A DNA stretch of 64,000 bases from Clostridium sp. M62/1. Its GTDB lineage: Bacteria; Bacillota; Clostridia; Lachnospirales; Lachnospiraceae. The position numbers and the translations under genes were made by a program. A model generated the notes under the pieces. That model ran no database searches. It saw nothing but the letters and a program-made list of their open reading frames with translations, and was not told the DNA's origin. Where the stretch lies: NCBI RefSeq assembly GCF_020736365.1, contig NZ_CP085988.1, positions 2,362,001 through 2,426,000 on the forward strand, in the 5' to 3' direction. Shown here piece after piece: positions 57,788 to 64,000 of this stretch; position 1 is the first letter of the stretch; each line of letters opens with the position of its first letter.

Positions 57788-59560
57788 TTAATTTCCCGCC
57801 GGTCCTTCTGCCGGTGAATCCGGACCAGCCGGCACTGTCGGACCAGGGGACGGTGTCTGCCCTCCCTCCGGTACCTGGCTTTCGGGATTAGCCGGAACTG
57901 TCTCTCCCACTGCCGGACCTTCTCCCGCCGGGCTTCCTGGACCTGCTGGATTCTCCGCCGCCTCTGTAGATGCCGCTGTGCTGTCTGCAGACCCTGCAGA
58001 TGCCTCTGTACTGTCTGCTGCTGCAGACTCTGTAGGAGCTTCTGTTGTCAGCACAACACCTGAAGTATTTCTTTTGATAATCGCGGCCTTTCCTCTGTAA
58101 ACGCTGTTGTGGAAATCAATTCTGCTGATCTCCTCACCGTCCTTGTAGGTTACAAGGTCTGTACTCCACCTGCTTCCCGGTGTTGGCTGCTTTACAACCT
58201 TTTCCTGATCAGGCTGAAGTGTCTGATCCTCCTCATAGGTCGGCGCGGGCGGATCCAGCTCCGCTGTTTTCTCAGATTCCATACGTACCTTCACACCGCT
58301 CTCCAGAACCGGTATTCCGTAAATGGAGCAGGTCACCTTCTGGTCGGAAAAGCTGGCTCTGATGGCCACAGGATAGTCCGAATTATTTACAAACCGGAAA
58401 TCCGGCCCGCCGTAGCTGACTGCCGCGTCCTCGCCCGGAGTCACATAGGAAGGCTCGTAGCTGTGCGCATGGCGCTCTGTACTTTTCAGTCCTGCAAAGA
58501 TGACTGCATTGTAGAGAGTGGAAGAAACCTGACACACGCCGCCGCCCGGTTCCTGAATTACCTCACCGTTCAGATATGCCGTAGCCGGCTGATAGCCCTT
58601 CTCTGTGGAACGCGGTCCTGTAGTCTCATTAAATGAGAACTCCTGGCCCGGGTTCACGATCGTTCCATTAATCGCCTCCGTGCAGAGCTTCAGATTCTGA
58701 TTCCTGTTTTTATTATTTGTGGCTGTGGTGGTGTAGGTTCCAATCGTGGTATATTTCTCCTCGAGCTGAGCCGCGGTCAGTTCCGGCTCCACTTCCTTTA
58801 CCTGGGCCTCAATCACAGCCTTATAATCTTTGTTCCCGACAGCTTTCACAATGTCCTCGGCCAGCCTGTCCTGGTCGATGACAGCTCCCTTTGTTCCCTC
58901 TTCAAACTCAAACTTTCCAGTTTCTTTATTGTATCCTGAAATACCGCCGTTTTTGGCGACCATGTTCCAGTTCCCTGCAATCAGGGACGCCTCAGCCTTG
59001 GCTGCATCCAGCAGGTTATCCGTGTTGACTTCAAAGGTCGTTTCTGTGCTTCCCCCGTAGATTTCCTCGAGCAGCTCGTCCACTCTGCCCTCCAGCAGAT
59101 TTCCCACAGAAGCTTCCTTGTCATTGTATGTCACCTTCATATCCCAGCCGTACTGATCAAGGATCTTCTCTCTTGCTTCCTCCTGGGTCATCCCGTCAAT
59201 GGAAATACCGTCCACAGTGATTCCGCCCTCTGCCGCCTCCCCGGCCGCCGAAGATCCTTCCGTACTCTCAAGAGCGTCTGTTCCTCCGCTGCACCCTCTC
59301 ACAAGGAGAACCACAGCCAGAATGATTACGATCAGGGCCACTCCATATACTATCCACTGAGTAAAATCTCGGTTTCTGCGCCGTCTTCTGTTGTGCATGT
59401 TTCTGGCGCTGTAGGAATAATTCGGCGTACCATGACCAGCTCGGTTTCTGGATGCGGCGGAATGTGAAGAACCTGCCCTTCCAGAGCGGGAAGAAGCCTC
59501 CCTTCTGCCTCCTGAATTCGATGTCCTTCTTCTGGAAGAACTTCTGTTTAATTCGCTCAT
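57788..59560 (-). CDS. VanW-family cell-wall protein with PG-binding domain
   Basis: A 590-residue membrane-anchored protein. The N-terminal 65 residues are Ser/Arg-rich and cytoplasmic, followed by one transmembrane helix (WIVYGVALIVIILAVVLLV). Outside lie a PG_binding_4-like domain, the VanW domain (EFSFNETTGPRSTEKGYQPA, GGGVCQVSSTLYNAVIFAGL, SYGGPDFRFVNNSDYPV) and a Pro/Glu/Ala/Ser-rich C-terminal tail of about 75 residues. The molecular role of VanW proteins is not well known. The start at 59560 follows AGGTGAG; a GTG three codons earlier is possible. Confidence 0.9.
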   Translation of the reverse strand: MSELNRSSSRRRTSNSGGRREASSRSGRAGSSHSAASRNRAGHGTPNYSYSARNMHNRRRRRNRDFTQWIVYGVALIVIILAVVLLVRGCSGGTDALESTEGSSAAGEAAEGGITVDGISIDGMTQEEAREKILDQYGWDMKVTYNDKEASVGNLLEGRVDELLEEIYGGSTETTFEVNTDNLLDAAKAEASLIAGNWNMVAKNGGISGYNKETGKFEFEEGTKGAVIDQDRLAEDIVKAVGNKDYKAVIEAQVKEVEPELTAAQLEEKYTTIGTYTTTATNNKNRNQNLKLCTEAINGTIVNPGQEFSFNETTGPRSTEKGYQPATAYLNGEVIQEPGGGVCQVSSTLYNAVIFAGLKSTERHAHSYEPSYVTPGEDAAVSYGGPDFRFVNNSDYPVAIRASFSDQKVTCSIYGIPVLESGVKVRMESEKTAELDPPAPTYEEDQTLQPDQEKVVKQPTPGSRWSTDLVTYKDGEEISRIDFHNSVYRGKAAIIKRNTSGVVLTTEAPTESAAADSTEASAGSADSTAASTEAAENPAGPGSPAGEGPAVGETVPANPESQVPEGGQTPSPGPTVPAGPDSPAEGPAGN

Positions 59561-59664
59561 TTTTCTCACCTAAAATTCATAATATTGTATTCTACGCACA
59601 AGTATAACACAATTTGTAGAAAATGAAAGAACATATTTTCTTAAAATTTTATTTCCGTCGAAAT

Positions 59665-59693
59665 TTTACCTGGAGCCAGATTTGTGATATGAT
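59665..59693 (+). promoter_or_regulatory. Candidate promoter of the PHP phosphoesterase gene
   Basis: Plus-strand -35 TTTACC (59665-59670), 17-base spacer, -10 TATGAT (59688-59693) with an upstream TG. It is about 110 bp before the start codon and divergent from the VanW gene. Confidence 0.55.
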
Positions 59694-59800
59694 AGATTGT
59701 ACTATTTCACTAAGGAATGTTACAGAAGCATTACATCTGGATTACATTCTTTTTATTTCTGCCTGATACAGTTAAAAATTTCTTCGGAGGTATCTGTTTT

Positions 59801-60748
59801 ATGAAATATATTGAGGAATATATTGATCTTCATGTACACTCCAGTGCGTCGGACGGCACTATGACACCGGCTGAAGTGGTGGACTGCGCGGCCAAAGCCG
59901 GTCTTTCTGCTGTTGCGCTGACCGACCATGACACGGTGGCCGGAGTCGCTACGGCTCTTGAGGCTGCCAGAATCCGCGCAGACAAAGGCCTCTATTCTCC
60001 TGAGGTTATTCCCGGAACTGAGCTTTCCTGTATCTGGGAACACGAACAGAAAAAGACGGAGCTTCACATGCTGGGGCTGTTCGTAGACTGTAAAAGCGGC
60101 GCGCTCTGCGCGTTTTTAAATGATGTACTGGCAGCCAGAGAGCGCAGAAACGACGAGATCCTGCAAAGGCTGGCAGCTGACCATATTTACCTCTCCCGCC
60201 AGGAGCTGACAGGAGGAAATCCTGACGCCGTCATCACCAGAGCTCACTTCGCCTCCGCCCTCATTGCCAAGGGGATTGTATCTACCACGGATCAGGCGTT
60301 CCGAAGGTATCTGGCAGCCGGCGGAAAATACTGTCCCCCAAAAGAGACCGTTTCCCCTGAAAAGGCGGTGCAGCTCATTCTCCAGTCAGGAGGCTTTCCT
60401 GTTCTGGCCCATCCCATGCGCTACCATCTCTCCTGGAAGGAAATCGAACTTCTGGCAGGGCAGCTGACAGAGGCAGGTCTGGCCGGACTGGAGGTATACT
60501 ATTCTTCCCACACCAGGGAGCAGAGCCAGCGCCTCAGGGAACTGTGCCGCAGATTCCGTCTCCTCCCCACCGGCGGCTCTGACTTTCACGGAGCAAAAAA
60601 GCCGGACATTCATATGGGAACCGGTTACGGCGGGCTGAGAGTCTCAAAAGCTCTTCTCGACGACATCAAAAGCGCTCTTGTGCAGATACGAAGCAGCTCA
60701 CAGGGCTGTGACGGGCTGCAGCAGACTCCCGGGACGCCTATGCCCTGA
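59801..60748 (+). CDS. PHP-domain phosphoesterase
   Basis: A 315-residue member of the polymerase-histidinol phosphatase family. Metal-binding motifs: DLHVHSSASDGTMTP, ALTDHDTVAG, GTELSC, VLAHPMRY and GGSDFHGAKKP. Relatives hydrolyse 3',5'-nucleoside bisphosphates or 5'-phosphorylated oligonucleotides; the substrate here is not defined. The ATG at 59801 is chosen because GGAGG lies ten bases upstream; the frame is open to 59717. It ends in an 11-bp convergent overlap with cobA/hemD. Confidence 0.9.
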   Translation: MKYIEEYIDLHVHSSASDGTMTPAEVVDCAAKAGLSAVALTDHDTVAGVATALEAARIRADKGLYSPEVIPGTELSCIWEHEQKKTELHMLGLFVDCKSGALCAFLNDVLAARERRNDEILQRLAADHIYLSRQELTGGNPDAVITRAHFASALIAKGIVSTTDQAFRRYLAAGGKYCPPKETVSPEKAVQLILQSGGFPVLAHPMRYHLSWKEIELLAGQLTEAGLAGLEVYYSSHTREQSQRLRELCRRFRLLPTGGSDFHGAKKPDIHMGTGYGGLRVSKALLDDIKSALVQIRSSSQGCDGLQQTPGTPMP

Positions 60749-62366
60749 CGCTTTGCAGGCTTATCATGCACTCCGCCATGCTGTCCATAGACGGGACCTC
60801 TGAGGTCACTGTCCTCATTCCGGCCTCCCTCGCCGCTTTCTCAGTCATCTCTCCGATGCAGACAGCAGTAAAGCCGCAGAGCTCCTCATCGGTGGGGGAG
60901 AGAAGTTCAAGAAAGCCCTTCACAGTGGACTCACTTGTGAAGGTAACGTAGTCAAAGGCTTTTTTCTCCAGCAGGATCTTTACCCTCTCCGCCTGCATAG
61001 ACGGGGCTGGAAATTCCGTGCGGTAAAGCACCGCGTCCTCAAATGGAATTTCTGCCCTGGCAAGCTCCTCACAGAGAGCAGGCGACGCTTTCTGGGCCCG
61101 CAACAGAAGAACCTTCACAGGTTTTCCGCATCCGGCCCCTCCTCTGCCATTTTCTCCCCTTTTCTCCTCCTCTTTCATCTCATGGAGGATAGTTTCTGCA
61201 AGCCCTCTGCCCAGTTCCTTCGCATAAAAGTTCTCCGGCATGTAGTCTGCATAAAATCCGTACCTGCAGAGGGCCTTTGCCGTTCCCGCTCCGATTACGG
61301 CAAATTTAAGCCCCATCAGGAGGCGGATGTCCTTTTTCTCTCTTCTCAGATACTCAAAAAACAGTTCCACTCCGCTGGGACTTGTAAAAACTGCCCATTT
61401 AAAGTCCGCCAGTCTTTCCAGAGTACGGTCAAGGAAAGAGGTATCCTCCAGAAGCCTCGGCTCTGCCGCCGGAAGCTCCACAACCTCCGCCCCTGCCTCC
61501 CTCAGCCTGCCGGCCATCCCGGCGGAACGTCTTTTCGGGCGCGTCACCAGTATCTTCGCGCCAAACAGAGGTTTTTCCTCCATCCACTGCAGGCTCTCGG
61601 AGAGGCTGCACACTTCTCCCACCACAATAATGGCAGGCGGCTTGATATTCTGGCTTTTTCCATCCTCCCACAGCCTTTCCAGAGTCGAGAGCACCCTCCT
61701 CTGCCCGGCCGTGGTGCCTTTTTCCAGAAGAGCGGCAGGGGTGTGTCTGTCCATTCCTCCCTCGATGAGTCCCCGGCAGATCGTCTCCGCTGAGGTGACT
61801 CCCATAAGAAAAATGAGAGTTCCCCCTTCGCGGGCCAGGGCACTGTAATCCATATGGGCCGGCTCTCCATTTTTTCTGTGGCCTGTTATCACGTGAAAGG
61901 AAGGAGCCATCCCCCGGTGGGTTACCGGGATACCGCAGGCGGCCGGCACGGCAACGGCGGAGGTGACCCCGCAGACCACCTCAAAGGGAATTCCGTGTTC
62001 CTGCAGAACCAGCGCCTCCTCGCTTCCTCTGCCGAACACAAAGGGATCTCCCCCCTTCAGCCGGACGACTCTGCGCCCTTTTTCAGCTTCCTCCACCAGA
62101 ATTTGGTTGATCTCCTCCTGAGATTTCGTGTGAGAGCCTCCCCGCTTTCCCACATAAATCTGTTCTGCCCCCTCGGGAATCCATCCGAGAATCCCGTCCC
62201 CTACCAGGGCGTCATAGACAACCGACTGGGCCTTTTCCAGAACCTCCCTGCCTCTGAGGGTCAGGAGTCCTGCGTCGCCTGGCCCGGCTCCTACCAGCCA
62301 TACCTTTCCACGGTTTACCGTTCTCTCGGACTGCCTTTCGTCCTGTCCTTTTTCCTGCATATTCAT
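60738..62366 (-). CDS. cobA/hemD: Uroporphyrinogen-III C-methyltransferase / uroporphyrinogen-III synthase fusion
   Basis: A 542-residue bifunctional enzyme. The N-terminal SAM-dependent methyltransferase (about 20-265) has VGAGPGDAGLLTLRG, RLKGGDPFVFGRG and VCGVTSAVAVPA; the C-terminal half (about 270-540) is the HemD type, with LVTRPKRRSAGMAGRL, FTSPSGVELFFEYL and VTFTSESTVKGFLELL. It closes hydroxymethylbilane to uroporphyrinogen III and methylates it to precorrin-2 for siroheme or cobalamin. It follows hemC by 86 bp. The fusion is usual in Clostridia. Confidence 0.95.
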   Translation of the reverse strand: MNMQEKGQDERQSERTVNRGKVWLVGAGPGDAGLLTLRGREVLEKAQSVVYDALVGDGILGWIPEGAEQIYVGKRGGSHTKSQEEINQILVEEAEKGRRVVRLKGGDPFVFGRGSEEALVLQEHGIPFEVVCGVTSAVAVPAACGIPVTHRGMAPSFHVITGHRKNGEPAHMDYSALAREGGTLIFLMGVTSAETICRGLIEGGMDRHTPAALLEKGTTAGQRRVLSTLERLWEDGKSQNIKPPAIIVVGEVCSLSESLQWMEEKPLFGAKILVTRPKRRSAGMAGRLREAGAEVVELPAAEPRLLEDTSFLDRTLERLADFKWAVFTSPSGVELFFEYLRREKKDIRLLMGLKFAVIGAGTAKALCRYGFYADYMPENFYAKELGRGLAETILHEMKEEEKRGENGRGGAGCGKPVKVLLLRAQKASPALCEELARAEIPFEDAVLYRTEFPAPSMQAERVKILLEKKAFDYVTFTSESTVKGFLELLSPTDEELCGFTAVCIGEMTEKAAREAGMRTVTSEVPSMDSMAECMISLQSVRA

Positions 62367-62452
62367 CTATCCCTGTTCCTCTCTGTCCTCTCTCTTTTTG
62401 AACTTTCCTTCATCTGTATTTTTCTTCCGCTCACACTTTTAGCTCACACAGT

Positions 62453-63349
62453 TCACACTTTTTCCTGTTCTATTTCAGATTTGAGCCTGAGCGCCAGGCT
62501 GCGGCCCAGCTCTGCCGGCCCCTGAACGCTGCCTTCCAGACTTCCCACAACCCAGCGGCCGCTTTTTTCTTCAAAGTAAAGACCTCTCAGCTTCAGTCTG
62601 TCCCCTTCTATGAGGGCACAGGCCGCTATAGGCGAACTGCATCCTCCGTCAAGGGTTTTCACGAAGCTGCGCTCTGCCTCGGCCATGGCCTGGGACTTTG
62701 GTGAATTTATTTTAATAAGGAAGGGATAACTGTCATCTTTTCTCCCCTGGACAGCCATGATTCCCTGCCCTGCCGGCGGGATGATCTCCTCCACGGAAAA
62801 ATACCGGCTGATTCTGTCCTGAAGTCCCATCCGGATCATCCCGGCCGCCGCCAGTATCAAGGCGTCATATTCCCCTGAGTCCAGTTTGCGAAGCCGTGTG
62901 TGAATATTTCCGCGAATCCCTTTAAACTCTGCATCCGGGTAAATTCTGGCTGCCTGGATTTTCCTTCTGGCGCTTCCCGTACCTATCACCGGATGAGCGG
63001 GAAGCTCTGACAGTCCCTCTCTCAAGACCAGTACATCCCTGTTGTCCTCTCTGGGAGAGTAGGCCAGAATCGGCAGTTCTTCGGGAATCTCCATGGGCAT
63101 ATCCTTAAGACTGTGCACGGAGAGATCGCTGCGTCCTTCCATAAGCGCCAGATCAAGCTCCTTCACAAACAGCCCCTTTCCGCCTATCTTGTCCAGAGAC
63201 TGGTTCAGAATCCTGTCCCCCGTTGTTTTCATCGTAACCAGCGTAAGCTCTGTCTCAGGAGAGGCCTTTCTGACCGCCTCCATCACAAGCTCCGCCTGCC
63301 TGACTGCCAGAAGGCTGTCACGGCTTCCGACTCTCACCTTTTTATTCAT
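62453..63349 (-). CDS. hemC: Porphobilinogen deaminase (hydroxymethylbilane synthase)
   Basis: A 298-residue enzyme joining four porphobilinogens. It begins KKVRVGSRDSLLAVRQAELV, with VHSLKDMP, GTGSARRKIQAARIYP and the dipyrromethane-cofactor cysteine in LDGGCSSPIAACA. The ATG at 63349 follows AAAGGAG nine bases upstream; the frame is open to 63487. It overlaps the precorrin-2 dehydrogenase end by eight bases, so the genes are coupled. Confidence 0.96.
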   Translation of the reverse strand: MNKKVRVGSRDSLLAVRQAELVMEAVRKASPETELTLVTMKTTGDRILNQSLDKIGGKGLFVKELDLALMEGRSDLSVHSLKDMPMEIPEELPILAYSPREDNRDVLVLREGLSELPAHPVIGTGSARRKIQAARIYPDAEFKGIRGNIHTRLRKLDSGEYDALILAAAGMIRMGLQDRISRYFSVEEIIPPAGQGIMAVQGRKDDSYPFLIKINSPKSQAMAEAERSFVKTLDGGCSSPIAACALIEGDRLKLRGLYFEEKSGRWVVGSLEGSVQGPAELGRSLALRLKSEIEQEKV

Positions 63350-64000
63350 CCAAGCGCTCTCCTTTTCTCGTTTTTCCTCTGTCCTGATCCTTCCTCCGCT
63401 CTGCTTTGAGATTTCCGAGACAGTTTTCCCTCCCTGCATTCTTCTGACCAGAGTTCTCTCTTTCCCAGTCCTTCTCCTTTTGAGCAAACAGCTCCCTCAC
63501 CGCCTCCGAGGCCTGTCTGGCCAGGCGGTGATCCCTTCCTCCGGCCGTAATGCCTGCCGTCACCGAGCCTGCCTGTGCTATTCCCGGGAAGTAGAAGTCT
63601 GACTGGAGACGGTCAGAGGCCACATTGACAAATGCTCCTTTCGTTCTCCCGTCGCAGGCTGCCAGGCTATCCGTTTTCTCTGCGCCCGAAGCGGCGATTA
63701 CCAGAAAAAATGAGGGGGAGGATGGAGAGAACAGCCTTTCCCGAAACATCTCATACGTTCCCCTAAGCCAGTACAGACGGACAGAATCAGCTCCCGGCGG
63801 CGTCTGGAACCCTTCCTCCGGCACTGAATCCAGTACCAGCAGCCTTTTGTCCTTCTCCCCGGCCGCCCCTTCCAGAAAGCTGCTCTCCGGTGCCACAGCC
63901 GCCACCCTGGCTCCGAATTCCAGAAGCACGCGAATTCTCCTGGATGCCACAGAGCCTGCGCCAACCACAAGTACCCATTTTTCTTCCAGTTCAAAAAAAA
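63342..64000 (-). CDS. Precorrin-2 dehydrogenase / siroheme synthase N-terminal type (partial)
   Basis: The window edge cuts the 5' end. The frame runs through FELEEKWVLVVGAGSVASRRIRVLLEFGARV, an NAD-binding Rossmann motif of the CysG N-terminal/Met8 type, then VIAASGAEKTDSLAACDGRTKGAFVNVASDRLQSDFYFPGIAQAG, which matches the family's central region. It oxidises precorrin-2 to sirohydrochlorin and may chelate iron. The C-terminus after about residue 160 is highly charged and poorly conserved. It is the most upstream visible gene of the tetrapyrrole operon. The true start lies outside the window. Confidence 0.87.
   Translation of the reverse strand, partial: FFELEEKWVLVVGAGSVASRRIRVLLEFGARVAAVAPESSFLEGAAGEKDKRLLVLDSVPEEGFQTPPGADSVRLYWLRGTYEMFRERLFSPSSPSFFLVIAASGAEKTDSLAACDGRTKGAFVNVASDRLQSDFYFPGIAQAGSVTAGITAGGRDHRLARQASEAVRELFAQKEKDWERENSGQKNAGRENCLGNLKAERRKDQDRGKTRKGERLDE

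Noticed and set aside
1..64000. CRISPR arrays, rRNA or tRNA genes
   Set aside because: No regularly spaced direct repeats of CRISPR length, no recognisable rRNA segments and no tRNA-like cloverleaf with TTCRANY arm were noticed on reading; a dedicated scan was not possible.

Overview
The window reads as chromosome of a strictly anaerobic Gram-positive member of the Clostridia, most likely Lachnospiraceae. The evidence is a PolC-type replicase, CodY, pyruvate:ferredoxin oxidoreductase, rubrerythrin, a T-box-controlled metNIQ operon, and the Firmicutes gene order pyrH-frr-uppS-cdsA-dxr-rseP-ispG-polC. Species cannot be read from the sequence alone. No rRNA, tRNA or CRISPR array was seen. Most genes lie on the minus strand; glmS, a PHP phosphoesterase and a solitary acyl carrier protein are the main plus-strand genes.

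Layout. 1-3.3 kb: fatty-acid genes (plsX, acpP, start of a probable rnc), a SpoU-type RNA methyltransferase and coaX. 3.3-6.8 kb: a PTS operon (LicT-type antiterminator, EIIA, HPr paralogue, EIICB) behind an RNA antiterminator/terminator switch. 7-10.8 kb: a membrane-anchored MerR-like regulator, a two-gene HPt/HD-GYP signalling module and a PatB/MalY-type aminotransferase. 10.9-22.3 kb: the housekeeping superoperon. 22.4-27.2 kb: a mobile patch with a dispersed hairpin repeat, an Rpn-type nuclease gene, an IS21-family element and a decayed ISLre2-type transposase.

27.2-38.8 kb: a surface polysaccharide locus, transcribed leftwards and led by a NusG-like LoaP antiterminator, then a zinc-ribbon protein, a polyprenyl-phosphate sugar transferase, GT4 and GT2 glycosyltransferases, a Wzy-like polymerase, a GT52/sialyltransferase-like protein, a Wzx-like flippase, a CMP-sugar synthetase, an unusual DRE-TIM aldolase fused to a possible glycosyltransferase-like domain, and a KdsC-like phosphatase. 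The part from 27.2 to about 36 kb is visibly AT-rich compared with its flanks, which suggests horizontal acquisition. The last genes suggest that a CMP-activated 2-keto-3-deoxy sugar acid is made by an aldolase route instead of NeuB/KdsA.

The most notable signal is upstream of loaP. Two perfect 31-bp inverted repeats (38306-38336 and 38584-38614) enclose 247 bp that carry a near-consensus sigma-A promoter aimed at loaP. This has the architecture of an invertible phase-variation promoter in front of a NusG-like gene, analogous to Bacteroides fragilis capsule loci. In the flipped state the promoter would face a solitary acyl carrier protein gene.

39-64 kb: a degraded acetyltransferase, an M20 amidohydrolase, metNIQ with a T-box leader, rubrerythrin with a PerR-like operator, glmS with a possible CodY box, codY, topA-dprA-comM, pyruvate:ferredoxin oxidoreductase, a VanW-family cell-wall protein, a PHP phosphoesterase, and a siroheme/tetrapyrrole operon (precorrin-2 dehydrogenase, hemC, cobA/hemD) that runs off the right edge.
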